From contig JAIWNE010000137.1 in the NCBI GenBank assembly GCA_025331445.1, positions 1 through 64,000 of the forward strand: a stretch of 64,000 nucleotides of DNA, in the 5' to 3' direction. The notes beneath the pieces were generated by a model. It did not search any database. It saw nothing but the letters and a program-made list of their open reading frames with translations, and had not been told where the DNA came from. Numbering within the stretch: the stretch's first letter is position 1; every line of letters starts with the position of its first letter. Shown here piece after piece: positions 35,166 to 46,899 of this stretch. The DNA is from Blakeslea trispora (Eukaryota; Mucoromycota; Mucoromycetes; Mucorales; Choanephoraceae). The position numbers were made by a program, and so were the translations under genes.

Positions 35166-35764
35166 TTGACTGCTTAAAAACATTGTTATACCGCCATGGA
35201 GGCCAATGATGATCGCTTATATAGTTCAAGTGGAGCTTTAGCATCAAATGAAAACACAAACATTAAAGAGGTTTAAATGATCAGGTTCTATGTGAATAAA
35301 TAATGAACAGGCAAATAGTTTGTTAGTATTCCTTTAAATAAGCTGTTATATTCCAAAATATAACAGGCACAGAAAATTTAAAGAGTTTGAAGACGAATAA
35401 AGTTGATTAGAACCAGAACGGCCAAAAAAGATAGATATGAATCTGATCCGCGTCTATTTCAAATATGTGCCTAGTATATATACTTTTTACGATGACTGAG
35501 TAACAATCCTTAATTTAACTGAGTGACATGGATAATATCTTATTTTTGGTGTAATGGATAAAGAGTGAGTACCTCTTGTGTATAAACCATAATTCACTAT
35601 TTGTGCTTCAATCCAAGTGTACTTGATACAAATGAAGTGTGATCCGATCTTTTATTTTAGACTGAGTTTAGATGTCAATTAAGTTATAGCCAGTTATAAC
35701 TGTAGAGCCGTGAGCACGTTTAGGTCTGTATTATAACTCAGATAGGGTAGAATGTGTAAGTCTC
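35166..35764. other. Spacer, no gene seen
   Basis: AT-rich sequence between the LINE and the Mutator-like element. A TGTTATATTCCAAAATATAACA palindrome lies at about 35343-35364. The outer inverted repeat of the Mutator-like element may reach into its right end. Confidence 0.5.
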
Positions 35765-35889
35765 TATTTCCTGGTACTTTTTAAATGTTTTTCCGAAATG
35801 AGACTGCTTTACTTTTGACTAACTTTCAAAAACCTTCTAACATTCAGGGAAAGAATACAATCACTGTAGTTTTTACGCGCATATCAAAC

Positions 35890-38042
35890 ATGAACACTGC
35901 TAACAACGAAATCATTTACACTGTAGAGACTGTTCATCAAGCTCTTGTACCCAGCGAGATAACCGGCGTTTTTAAGCTGAACCGCACCATTAAGGTTAGG
36001 GAAGAAGATTGGAAGGAATGTCTTTTGGAGTTGAATGAACTTCGTGCCACGAAATGGATCTTATACAATGGCAACAAGAAAGCCGTTATGAGCCCTGAAG
36101 AAGCTCAAGTTAAAGGCATCCGCCTCAAGTTCTCGGCAAAATACCTTTGTCATCGCAGTGGCTCCTACACCCCACGCTCTTCCAACGAAAGCCGCCCTAT
36201 TCAAAAGAAGAGTAAGAAAGCTGGATGCTCTGCCTCTCTCAGCATCAAGTGCTTCTATCGTGCACCTGAGATCTTTGAGTTTGTCCCCGCTAACGAAGAC
36301 CATTCTCACCATCAACCCGGTGATTGTGCTGATGATTTGCGTTGTCTTCCTCTTTCCAGAAGATATTTGTTGAAGATTCAGCAAGAATTGAAGCATAGCT
36401 CCAAGTCTTCTATACAGATCAGAATTAATCTTCTTCGCGACATGGATCGCTATGGAAGGAATGCTGAACGTAGAGTCAACTACCATAACATCTGGAACAT
36501 GGTCGCTAAGGTATTAGTTATATCAATCTATTATTTAATATCTTTTCTTATTATTTTGTTAAATTTAAATAGGTCAATAAGCTGCTCTACCAGTTTGACA
36601 GCGACCACATGGCCTCCTTCTTGATCTGGATGAAGGAAAAGCTGCCCGAAAGAGGTTTCTTGGTGTTGGAAGCCAACCTTCAGGCCTATAGCAACGACGC
36701 AACTCTGTTTGCTCATGGATTTCAGTCCCCTCTTCAACAACAGAAGATGAAAAATGCTGTCTCTTTTTGTCTGGATGCTACTCACGGCATTTCTCAAAAT
36801 GCATCTGTCATCATGTACACTCTGTTAGTTCGCGATGAAGAGATTTGCCGTGGGTGGCCCGTTGGTTATCTCTTGACCAACGATCATTCAACTGGTCCTG
36901 TCGTTCAATGGCTCAGCTTCTTGAAACAGTCAGGTGTTTTGATGGAACCTCAGCAATTCACCATTGACTGTTGTAAGGCTGAGGTCAATGCTATTCGAGT
37001 AGTATACCCGGAGGCAACAATCCAATTTTGTGTCTTCCGCATTTTGCAGGCTTGGGGAAGAAAGATTGACACCACTTGCAAATCTTTGTCTGGTCTTGCT
37101 GCGGACAACAAGATTCTTCGTGGGAAAATGCGTCGTGCTTTGTCTCACATCATCTATGAAAATGAGTTATCTGCTTTTCATGAAAAGATTAACCAATTTT
37201 TCAAAGATTATGTTGATCAAGCTGCTTTTGTTGACTATTTCAAGAAAAACTGGTGCAATGATGAACAGATGAAGGTATGGTCCAGAGCATTCCACGAGAA
37301 CCAATTCTCTCATATGCTCACCAACAACTTCATTGAATCGTGGCATAACCAACTGAAAACTGTGTTTCTTGGGAGAGCAAGAAACAGAAGATTAGACAAG
37401 CTTGTTTTTGTTCTGGTGGAAGAGGTTGAGTATTTTCTCAAATCTGAGTATGACCGTGTGATGGGGAACAACGGTGCCATGAGCAAGTATCAGAAGGAGC
37501 AGAGAGTTCGAGAGATGGAGGGAGGGAAATTCGAAGCCGATGAAGTCAGTAGAATGATCAGTCGCCCTGAAAGCGTGGCAAATGAAAAAGCAGGAGATTG
37601 GTACGTTTGTTTGTTTAACAGCAGCGAAACTGTTTATACTGTTGTTGTAAACATAGACTTCCTTGTTGCTTCGTGTTCTTGCTTGGACTTTGAGTATAGA
37701 CGCTGTCCATGCAAGCATATGTACTTGCTGGCTCGATTTGCTACACTCTATGTGTATTTCCCTTCTGCTGCATTACCAGTCAGTACTCTTGCCCTTGCCT
37801 CTGAAGAAGAATCCCAAGCAGATGAAGCACGTAGACGTACCGTCAGGGATAAGGTAAAGAGATACGTTAAAGTAGAAAAGACTCTTCATCACTTAAATAG
37901 TGATGCTCTTCGGATGTCAAACTATTTGAGTGATGAAGAGTCCTCAAGAATGCTTAACTCAATAGAGAGTACACTTGCTTTGATGCAACAGCTAAAAGAT
38001 AAGTATGCAAACAACTTTCGCACTGCTGATACACAACAGTAG
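35890..38042 (+). CDS. Mutator-like transposase with SWIM zinc finger
   Basis: Two exons, 35890-36510 and 36573-38042, with a 62-base GT-AG intron; 696 residues with no stop or frameshift. The catalytic residues of MULE transposases are readable: Asp in SFCLDATHGIS, Asp in FTIDCCKAEVN and Glu in NFIESWHNQLK. A SWIM finger (CSCLDFEYRRCPCKH, the CxC...CxH pattern) lies near residue 590. A Lys-rich N terminus and a C-terminal coiled-coil-like tail (MLNSIESTLALMQQLKDKY) frame these. The start at 35890 was preferred to the ATG at 35785 because the latter lies in the terminal inverted repeat. This is the most intact autonomous transposase in the window. Confidence 0.9.
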
Positions 38043-38175
38043 TTTCTTCTTCTATCTCTTTTTCTTTCTCTCTCTTTTTCTTTTTCTCTCTTTTTCTTTT
38101 TCTCTCTTTTTCTTTTTCTCTCTTTTTTTTTTCTCTCTTTTTTTTTCTCTCTTTTTTTTTTCTCTCTCAAAAATA
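38041..38175. repeat. Polypyrimidine CT/T-rich tract
   Basis: Runs of TTTTTCTTTTTCTCTC-type sequence beginning directly after the MULE transposase stop codon. Probably simple-sequence expansion in the 3' untranslated region. Confidence 0.9.
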
Positions 38176-38239
38176 AACAAAATGTAAAACAAAATTTAAA
38201 TTACTTTTGAAATCACTTGAAGAAATCTCAAACAAAGCT

Positions 38240-38359
38240 GAAAATACTTTGAAAATACTTTGAAAATACTTTGAAAATACTTTGAAAATACTTTGAAAAT
38301 ACTTTGAAAATACTTTAAAAATACTTTGAAAATACTTTAAAAATACTTTGAAAATACTT
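38240..38359. repeat. 11-base tandem array GAAAATACTTT, about 11 units
   Basis: Eleven near-perfect copies of GAAAATACTTT just inside the right inverted repeat of the MULE. One helical turn per unit; could be a set of subterminal protein-binding sites or simple expansion. Confidence 0.93.
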
Positions 38360-38960
38360 GATATCAAATTTCAAAATTACCAGAACTTAGCCACAAAACC
38401 GGATAAACATTTAAAAAGTACCAGGAAATATAAACGTACTAGAATGTAGGCTTTATACAACATAAGCCTAAATGTTACTGGATCATCAAGTATTAGAGGC
38501 CAATCGTGTTTATTACATTGCGTCTTTTTTAAAATGGTAAACATTCCCACCTAGGATGCAAATAATATACGTTAAGTAAGCGTTTTTCTCTCTGCCAAAA
38601 AAAATGAAAAGATTTCGCTAACTGAGCATGAGCGGCCTCCCCCACTCCCCTCGACCTCCCCTCAGTTCATCTCCGATAGAGAACTTTCACCCTCCCCACT
38701 TCTTTTCATGTCTTATTTGATTGGAGCTCAGCTTAAGTAGTGAAAAAAATGCATATAAAAACTGACAAAAGTAATGATTATCATAATATGTATTTAACAA
38801 AATGATGTTTTGTTTTAATCTTCGTCACTCTCGAAAGAAAGTGACTCTCTGTCGTCCTCAGAAGAGTCAGACTCATGGTCAGAACCATAGTCGCTTTTGT
38901 CTTCATCTACTACATCTTGCGATGAAGAGATTTCATCGACACGAAGAGGGAGGGAGGAGA

Positions 38961-39058
38961 GGACAAGGACAAGGACAAGGACAAGGACAAGGACAAGGAC
39001 AAGGACAAGGACAAGGACAAGGACAAGGACAAGGACAAGGACAAGGACAAGGACAAGG
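38961..39058. repeat. (GGACAA)n hexanucleotide array, about 16 units
   Basis: Near-perfect array inside the last part of the KDZ gene, between the coiled-coil exon and the acidic tail, probably in an intron because frames on both sides differ. Length (about 97 bases) and core (GACAA) resemble the array at 18641-18738. Confidence 0.95.
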
Positions 39059-39792
39059 AGAAAGGAAAATGTCAAACTCAGCAAAAACTATGCTTTGCAG
39101 CATTGTTGTTGTTTTTTTTTGTTGCATGAGCAAGGCATGGTGGCCAGGCTCAGCGTTTTTTAATGCTCTCTCAAGCTTAGAGAGCTTTTGCTCTAAATTT
39201 GACAAGAGTCTTTGCTCTTCTCCCTATGATAGAGAATTAGTAAATCATTCGTTGCAAGACAGTATGATTCCAACTTACTTCCAGCAAAACAAGTTCTTGT
39301 TTTGTTTTGCACAATTGGTGCCAAATTGTTACAAAATCAGAGGACGCAATGTCTTAATTTTCAAATTTTTTGATAGCTATTTCTAGACTATCGGTTTTCA
39401 TTTTGTTGTAGTCTTTAGGACCTAATTGAAGCAAAAACAGTTTAGCGGTTTGTTCATCTCTATTGTCTTTCTATGCGTAGACTTACTACAGGTATCACTC
39501 AAATGTTTGTTGAGGATATCAGCAACTTTTTTGGAATTTTTTTAGGTTATTGATGGTTAAGATAAGGCTTGCAGCTTTCTTGGAATCTACTCGGGAGAGC
39601 AATTTGTATCATTTAGTTCAATTGTATCAGGTTGATTTTCATAAAGACTTACCAATTTTGTCGTTTTTTGACAAATGCTTCTTGTTGATTGCAAGAGCAA
39701 GCAAGTAGTTCTTCAACAAGGTAACTAAAAAGCTTGTGACTTCAGAGTCAACCAGGCTTCTTAAGTGAGCGAATTGAGGATCATTGACATCT

Positions 39793-40299
39793 GTGGAGAT
39801 TGGGTAATATGCAAGAATAAAAAGACAAGTGAGTACTTTGATAATCCTTTTATTCTGATAAAGAGAGATAAGTTTTCTATCTACTGAATTTACAACGACT
39901 ATTTATACAAAATGATTTGAGATTGGTTTATTCGATTATTTAAGCTGAGAGTAGAAATGATTGTTGATGAGCAAGCTTTAAATACTTGCTCATGTTATAA
40001 TAAGGGTTATTGTTATTGACGTATGACTAGTTTGGAAATGATCTAAGGGATTGATTGGCTCAATCCTGAAGTTGGTCTCAGCTGTCATTTATATTTAGGA
40101 TGTGCAATTTATTTGATTGATACTCAGTCTGAGTCTGAGTAGTTACATCTTGCATTTCAGGGTGAATCCCTTAGTCTTTACTTAACTAGGTAATGATTCC
40201 AATTCAGATACATGAAGTTCTTTTTATAAAATACTTCTTTGTCTACAATGATCTTTTAATGAACATCTTTTATAAATCAATTATGGTGTAATCACCACA
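39793..40299. mobile_element. Solo-LTR-like insertion in KDZ exon, 507 bases
   Basis: Perfect 5-base duplication ACATC (39788-39792 and 40300-40304). Begins TGTGGAGATTGGG and ends GTGTAATCACCACA; TGTGGWGATT is an imperfect inverted end. The KDZ frame continues in phase on the other side (SAPVDVNDPQFAHL spans the site). Related to 33032-33539. Confidence 0.87.
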
Positions 40300-40584
40300 A
40301 CATCAACTGGAGCACTGAAGGTTGAGCTATGCTCAAACACTTTATAAGCAACCGTTGCTTGTCGTAATCGCTCAATTCTTTTGCTCATTTTTTGATCTGG
40401 CTTGTCGCTAATAGGAAATTTGTAAATATTGTATTTTCAGGTCAAGCCCAGGAAAATTTATATTAATACCGGGATTTTTGCCATATCAATTCAGGAAAAA
40501 GTCAGCTCAATTACGTGAAAATAAAAGTTCAAATACGGAGAAACTAGCTGATTCAAAAACGTGAAAACTGCAGAAGAAATTTTG

Positions 40585-42085
40585 TTAATTGTTATAAGTA
40601 ATATAATCTCCTCTGATACACTTATTAAGATTTTCAATGCAGTGCTTGGTCCATGCCTCATAGTCATCACCAGTGATTGTTCTTTCAGTTTCTTTAATCA
40701 AATCAAGCATGCTGTCTTTATCTTCTCTGGGTGATCTTTTCACAAAATTCTTGAGCTTGCTGAAGCAAGTTTCAATAGGATTGAACATTGGTGTGTAAGG
40801 AGGCAAGAAAACGCTCGCATGTCCTGAGGTCTTGAAAATATCCTGTACCTCCTTGCTATGATGGAATCTTGCATTGTCCATAATGACAAACATCGGCTGT
40901 TCATACTCTTTATCGAGCCATTCCAACAATTGCTTGATGAATTCAGCGAAAATAAACCTGTTGGTGGAGGTATTGATTATAACAGCTTGGAGAGATTCAA
41001 CCCGTCTTGATGACATGGCTGCAATGATGGATATATTCTTGCTTCGCTTGACCTTTGTAAGGACATGTGCCTTTTTACTTTTCTTGGATCTAGCTTGTCC
41101 AGGAACCATGCAAGCGTTGAATCCGCTTTCATCAACAATAATACAGTTGGTGAGATAGTTAATCCTGTTGAAGACCAATAAATCACAATGATAGAAATCA
41201 GAGAATTAATCAGACTAAAGATAATGTTTTATTTACTTCAAAATTGATGTGCTATTTATACTTTTCATGAAGATGATATTTCAACTGAGATTGTAAAACT
41301 TTTCTAGAGGCTTGTAGATGATTATGATAATAACAACGAATCGGATGAGAGATGAATGATGACAGTCTTGTAAAGAAGAATTACTAAAATAGAATGATTG
41401 GCCATCTGTACCTTAAACCCAGTAACTGGTAAATTATTGGCAAGATGTCAGTCCTGACCTTGAATGAAGGTTTATCCGAATTAAATGTCAAATGAAACAA
41501 GCTGAAGTCGAATTAGAGAATGGTTGTGGATTCATAAGTGGTTAAATAATTGATCCGTACTGTATGAATACAACAAATCCCATTCAACTGCAAGCTTTCG
41601 GCATATTCTCTTCGTTTCTCATCGATGGCTGGTTGCAGCTGAGCCATTTCCAGAGGTGAAGTTCTTTTTAATGTGAGCTTTAAATGATCATTCACGTGGT
41701 TGTGGATAGCAGCAATGTCAATCGACTTTTCATTTGGGAAGTCCTCAGGGAATCTATCCATCAGTCTTTCCTTGAGCTTTTCAAGACTAAGGATGTTGCC
41801 TTCAGGTTCTTCATCAATAGTGTCTCTCAAGAAATCGGTATGGTTGGTTTGAATCTTGACGTTTCTTGCGCCACCACGCTTCTTGTATTTTACAGTACCT
41901 GTGAGACGGAAGCGGGTTATAATGCCATCCACAGTACTGTCAGAAAGTCTGTAATTTTTAGCGATTTCAGAAATTCTCATTCCTTTAGCAAAAAAGTCAT
42001 GACAAACAGCCGTACGAATTGCTTCAGTTGTCTTAGTGTATGTGCGCTTTGAGTTTTGATTGGCGTTCTGTTGAGGTCTGGGCAT
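40585..42085 (-). pseudogene. Tc1/mariner transposase interrupted by a solo-LTR-like element
   Basis: MPRPQQNANQNSKRTY start, HTH region (MRISEIAKNYRLSDSTVDGI) and a full D,D,E triad: Asp in CIIVDESGF, Asp in VIMDNARFHHSK and Glu in MFNPIETCF. Discounting the insertion 41166-41575 and one copy of its AATCC duplication, the two parts (42085-41576 and 41160-40585) sum to 362 codons with no other defect, a normal length for the family. Except for that insert, the enzyme would appear functional. Confidence 0.9.
41166..41575 (-). mobile_element. Solo-LTR-like insertion, family G copy 1, 410 bases
   Basis: Perfect duplication AATCC (41161-41165 and 41576-41580). On the minus strand it begins TGTTGTATTCATACAG and ends GGTCTTCAACA. 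Nearly identical to 52546-52956 over its whole length. It lies between the HTH and first catalytic Asp of the transposase. Confidence 0.92.
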
Positions 42086-42134
42086 TGTTAATTTAAATGA
42101 ATAGCTTTATAAAATCACTTGGGTAATAAGATAA

Positions 42135-42355
42135 TCTAAAGCTTCTATCTTAATTCACTACAGACTATTTATATGATTTTGTTACGTTTCTGAAGTTGAG
42201 TGATCATATTATTTCCGATAGTTCCTGAGCATAATCTCATATTGTTTATAATAATTGTAGTAATAACTATCATTCCTATTTTCTCTGCTGTTCTCTATAA
42301 TATCATGTTAAGCTTATTTAAGTGTTCTATATCCGTTGGTATGTAAATAGCTATC
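42135..42355 (+). repeat. Family D fragment inside the Tc1/mariner element
   Basis: About 220 bases matching the middle of 30950-31358 (from TCTAAAGCTTC to AAATAGCTATC) lie between the transposase start and the right inverted repeat. Both ends of the LTR-like unit are missing, so its arrival cannot be dated by a duplication. Confidence 0.82.
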
Positions 42356-44739
42356 TCTAGATTTCTCTGTTGATGTATTTTTCACGTTTTTGAGTCAGCT
42401 AGTTTCTCCGTATTTGAACTTTTATTTTCACGTAATTGAGCTGACTTTTTCTTGAATTGATATGGCAAAAATCCCGGTATTAATATAAATTTTCCCAGCC
42501 TTGACCTGAAAATACGATAAAAAGAAATGCCGACATTTGAAAATACAAGTGACTTACATCTGAGTCAAAACAATGTATTTTTTTTTGTTTGCCAAGTAAT
42601 CTAGGTAAGGCTTGCTTTGGATGACTTGGTCTCCAAGGTTTTAAAATAAAGTTTCTTTTAGAAACTTTTCAGTAGCGTTTAAAGAGAGCAACTCTTTTGA
42701 CTTTTGTTATTCTTGCTGAATGACATTTTGGTCAACTCCGAAGAGCTGACTTTCAAACTCTTTAAGGTTTTTTTTGTTTTTTATATGCTTGGGTAAAAGA
42801 AAAAGAAGAGTGAGCAACATGAATAAGAGGCAAACCATTCACAACTTACGCAACTCAAGCATTTTTAATAACCAAAGTGAGATACAGAGTCTGTGATTAC
42901 CAAGAGGCGGTTGCTAGATGACATGCTACGTGTTATGGACACGAAGCCGTTCAAATAGGACTAAAACCTCTCACAGCCCTCACCGTCAGTATACCCAAAT
43001 TCTGAGATATACTTCGGGTTGTATTTCACCTGGCACGCCATGTTGTGAGCATATGCGTGGAAAGCGGTAACACCATACCAGGTGTCATTTTTCCTTCAAG
43101 TATGGGAACTGTTGCTAAGAATTATATAATGAATTAGTTTTCTAGTCGATTTGTTTCAAGAAACCAGTACTTACTTCTAAATTCTACTTCACCATACATA
43201 AAACATCATTTATAATACCATACTTGGTGTACCTGCCTTCTTGTTGGTTTTTCACCAGGTGGGAAATACAAGCAAGAACATACTTGTGGCGAATGACTGA
43301 CAGAGTTAGGCTACGATAATGAGGTCTTCAGATCACAGCTTACCCTTCGCCACAACAAACGTCATATAGACGCTCAGGAACACCATGTCTAGCGCATGAC
43401 ATGGAGAAAACACCATTTGCATCATACCTGCTGTTAGACATGTTTCTGTTGCTGTTGCTATTTACCTTGAAGACACTGTCTTCTACTTGATCAAGGACAC
43501 ACTATTAAGCGAAATTAATATTGTACTTCAGATATTTAAGCCCTTGCTCTATTCTTACATTGCCCTTTCCAGCCTTGACATTTGCAAAGGCATCAACCTT
43601 ATTTCTTAAGCCCCAAAGAGAGCCTTCAAGTGCAGATGGAGCCAAAATTTCATTGTCATGCAATGTTTCAGGTGAAACATCCTTTCGATGCTTCATCTGA
43701 AAGTTGCCGTCCAAGGTGACCAACTTTCTGTCTGCACCCTATCGACTTTATTTTAGTATACAGATGCCTTATCACTTGATGAGCTATACACCCGCATACT
43801 TCACATGCAAGACATTGATCAACTGTTTTAAGATCGTATTTCTTGTTGACATTGTCTTGGACAAACAAGAGCAACCTTCGGTACAAGAAGTACACTTTAT
43901 TGACGATGAGCTTCGGCAAGGGAGACTCCTAAATTTTAAGTAAATATGAGTAGAGTGATAAAGTAATAAAAGAAGTCATCCATTTACATCAGCACTCGAT
44001 GCACCTGTTTTTTGATACATTTGATTGCTAATTCGAGCAAAGCAATGGTTGGATACATAAGCATTCATCTTTAAAAGATGAAAATAGTCCATCATTGCAA
44101 AATCAATCGCTCTTTTGGGCGACTGAAAAGAAGCAGGCATTAGCTGGTTGCTAATGAGCTGCTTCGTCAAAGGCGAGCAGGAACAATGCTCAACATTTAT
44201 TTTTTGAACACCTAAGAGTTGCTTTATGTAAGTCTTTTTCTAACTTTCGGAACTGCTTTTGATGACTTACTGTTCAAAAAGTAAAGTGTCAATTTGGACA
44301 TTCTCTTGTCCGAAGGAAGGCATTGAAGAGGCCTAAAGCTGACACAAACCCTGGAGAGGTTGGGCTCTCCCATCAAATCAAAAGACTTGATGTACCACTC
44401 CATTAACTCTTCGGAATGGACGTTCCATTTCTGAAACATGAGCTGCTTGGGTGCAGGTCTGGTTTGACTAGCATGCACCCTGCAGTCAACATTAACATCA
44501 ACGTCAATCCAGTCACCAATTCCGAGGTCATCGTCTCTGAAGTGGAAAAGGTTGCTAGTCGCTTGTTGGCTTGATGCTTCTGCTTCCAATCTGAATGATT
44601 GGTCTTTCAGATACATTTGATAGATCTTGGCATTTTTTTGTTTCCCTTCTTCGTGTGAGACCGTAAGCTCCCTTATACATGCTTTCTTAAATCTCTTCTT
44701 GGGAGGTTCAAGGTTATACTTTTTAAAAATATTTATCAT

Positions 44740-46899
44740 GGCGCGATGTTCTGTGGTTATTGAGCGAAAGAAAAAGAAGACAAAGGCATGTGAGGTTTGT
44801 TGATGTTTTTGGCTGTCATCTGGCTTTTAAAAATTATTAAACATTGCTTAAATAGGTAACCTCTATAACAAGAAAGTACCTTTTTTCTGCCCATGCTCTC
44901 GAATGAAATAGCTTCTGCTTGCGTATCGTATGTCTTGACTAAACTAGTTATATTGTATAAAAAAAGGGCTAAATATATCCAAAACTGGGTGCGATAAAAG
45001 GAATTTGCATTCAAATTTGATACTATGCCCAAGATTTGGCTATAATTTATGTCGTTATAGGAGGATGACTTTTCATAAAAGAGCATCTAGAGGCTAAGAC
45101 TTCGTCTGCATCTTCTTTTATATTAGTTACTAATTTGTAGCAAAAAAAAACTTTATGAAAAATGAGAAAAGTATAAAAACAAACTTTTAGGAAGACATTC
45201 GAACTTGTTTTCAGGCAGTTTGGATTAAAAAGCCATGGATGAGATGGTGAAAAGTAATACAGAAGAAGGTGACATGAATGAAGGATTGTTAATCAGAGCT
45301 TATGATGAGTATGTATATAAGTGAATTTGATGTTAATGATAAGCAGATAGATACAGATGCTGGGTTGAAAAATGCTAAATAAGAATAGAAGCGTAATCGA
45401 GTTGTTGAAATGTTGTCATCATAAGGTGATATACATGTAGCTACTGTGAAATGAAAGAGTCAGTGATGTTGATAGACTATAGAAAAAAATAAAGCAGAGA
45501 TAAAAGTGCTTACCATTTGCTGTGTATCAAATGAAAAAAGAGAGAAAAAGAAAATGGGCGATTGAAAAAAAAATAGCCAGTATATATGAGAAATATGACA
45601 GTGATGGGTAGAAAGTATAATTTTATTGATAGATTCAAGCTAAAATTGTACTGAAATGGGGAATGTCTTGGATTTGCATAAAGAGCAATTTTTATTGTAG
45701 AATGAATGGTAATTTTTGTCTATAAAGAGCTAAACACATTTAGCAATGTAATATGATGGTGTCTAGTTCTTTTGCCTAAAACGACTCTATCAAAATAGCC
45801 TGACCCCCAACTTACAAACTAGCATGTTATTTGCATGAAATATTCATTGTTTGTCCCCCATTTTTAGCTCATAGCAATTTCGCACTCTACATGACTTTCT
45901 TTTATCTTTCTTTTTTTAACATTTCTGCTAAAAAGCACCTTGTCTGATATTTTTTTGGGACTTGGAATTTTTTTTTTAAAGAAATTTGATGGATGAAAAT
46001 AGCATGCACTTGGTCGACCTTTCCAATCTGCTTCAAATTTCTAACAAGACATCCTTAAACTTGTACAAGTATCATGAACTAAAAAATTTAATCGTTTATA
46101 CATTAATCAATCAAAATTTTATCTCCAAAATTTATCGTGTGGGCCAAACTACCATTTTTTGGGCCAAAGTACCACAAATTAAATTTTCTTGCGCTGTAGT
46201 GTAGATCTTTATATACAAATATAGACTTCAATTCTTAAGGAATTCATGTTCAGACAAGCCAAACACGACACTGGCTACAGTCATCTTTCAATCAAGGTGA
46301 CCAGTCATCCTAGTAGGAAAACTGCTCATACAGATAAAATTATAACGGAGTGATTGATTGAAACCGAGATAGAAATAATATATAAACACAACATGGACTT
46401 GCAGTCAAATTAGTTCCCTCTCTTTCTTTTTAATAAAAAAATCGAGTTCTCTCTCATTGAATTTTCCTGAGACTGCAAAATATCACAGCCTCTCCTCTTA
46501 GATTTCTGGTCATTGTTTTCTCGACTCATTGGACTATCTTTTGGCGCTATCGTTTCGACCAAGTACCACTTGATCCACTTGCAATCATAAACCTGGCGAT
46601 TAAAACTATCTCCCAGCCTATCATCTTACCTTCACAACAAAAACACTAGATTAGCCTATTTTCTCCGCCTTTCCCTTCATCTTCTCTTCTCATTTCTTCA
46701 TGCCTGCTATCGTTATTTGCTTGTATATTTTATTATTAGTCTGAATTAACTCAATCCATCCACGCCCCACCTCTCGGCGATGTGCGGCTATTTCTGTTAA
46801 TTTTGCTTAAACAAATTAATTTTATTAAAAAAAAATTAAAAAAAATTTCTATCTATCTATTTTCTTTGTACCTTTTGAGCGTGCAATGACAGCTTTTTG
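44740..46899. other. 2.1 kb spacer, no gene seen
   Basis: Upstream of the KDZ start. AT-rich, with A-runs; ORFs such as those near 44757-45086 have no recognisable content. GGGCCAAAsTACCA repeats twice near 46141-46173. The KDZ element end should lie here but I could not identify it. Confidence 0.5.

Larger units (their letters stand above)
35765..38430 (+). mobile_element. Mutator-like element (MULE) with inverted ends
   Basis: TATTTCCTGGTAC and TTTTTAAATGTTTTTCCG at 35765-35795 recur inverted at 38399-38430 with one mismatch. Similarity continues weakly outwards on both sides (TTTAGG...TATTTCC), so the true ends may lie up to about 60 bases further out; no 8-9 base duplication was identified. 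A single transposase gene fills the element. Confidence 0.75.
40434..42512 (-). mobile_element. Tc1/mariner transposon with 134-base inverted repeats
   Basis: Inverted repeats 40434-40567 and 42379-42512 start TTTTCAGGTCAAG and differ at only a few positions. They are flanked by TA at 40432-40433 and 42513-42514. The element sits in what reads as an intron of the KDZ gene, same orientation. It carries one transposase gene, split by a 410-base insertion, and a fragment of family D. Confidence 0.92.
38815..44739 (-). pseudogene. KDZ (Kyakuja-Dileera-Zisupton) transposase, split by two insertions
   Basis: Minus strand from 44739 (MINIFKKYNLEPPKK). Family blocks in order: VEHCSCSPLTKQLISNQLMP and AIDFAMMDYFHLLK (44190-44080); VTLDGNFQMKHRKD (43720); GVFSMSCARHGVPERLYDV (about 43410-43350); FHAYAHNMACQ (about 43070) and FGYTDGEGCERF followed by TAG at 42963-42961, where the family has Trp. 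The C-terminal part continues across a GT-AG intron that contains the Tc1/mariner element 40434-42512, then runs from about 40410 (MSKRIERLRQATVAYK, FAHLRSLVDSEVTSF) through the 39793-40299 insertion to a coiled-coil region (SNLEQKLSKLERALKNAEPG) and an acidic tail ending at 38815. Several further stops (e.g. near 42670, 42640 and 39355) show decay. Confidence 0.78.

Noticed and set aside
35785..35889. Upstream ATG for the MULE transposase
   Set aside because: The ATG lies in the terminal inverted repeat, so the first 35 codons are more likely leader sequence.
38041..38367. ORFs of Lys/Glu/Arg or FSKYFQSIFKV repeats
   Set aside because: Translations of the polypyrimidine tract and the 11-base array.
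38815..39386. Separate genes with (Gly-Gln)n, (Arg-Thr)n or (Cys-Pro)n repeats
   Set aside because: Same artefact over the (GGACAA)n array; the real coding content is the KDZ C-terminus on the minus strand.
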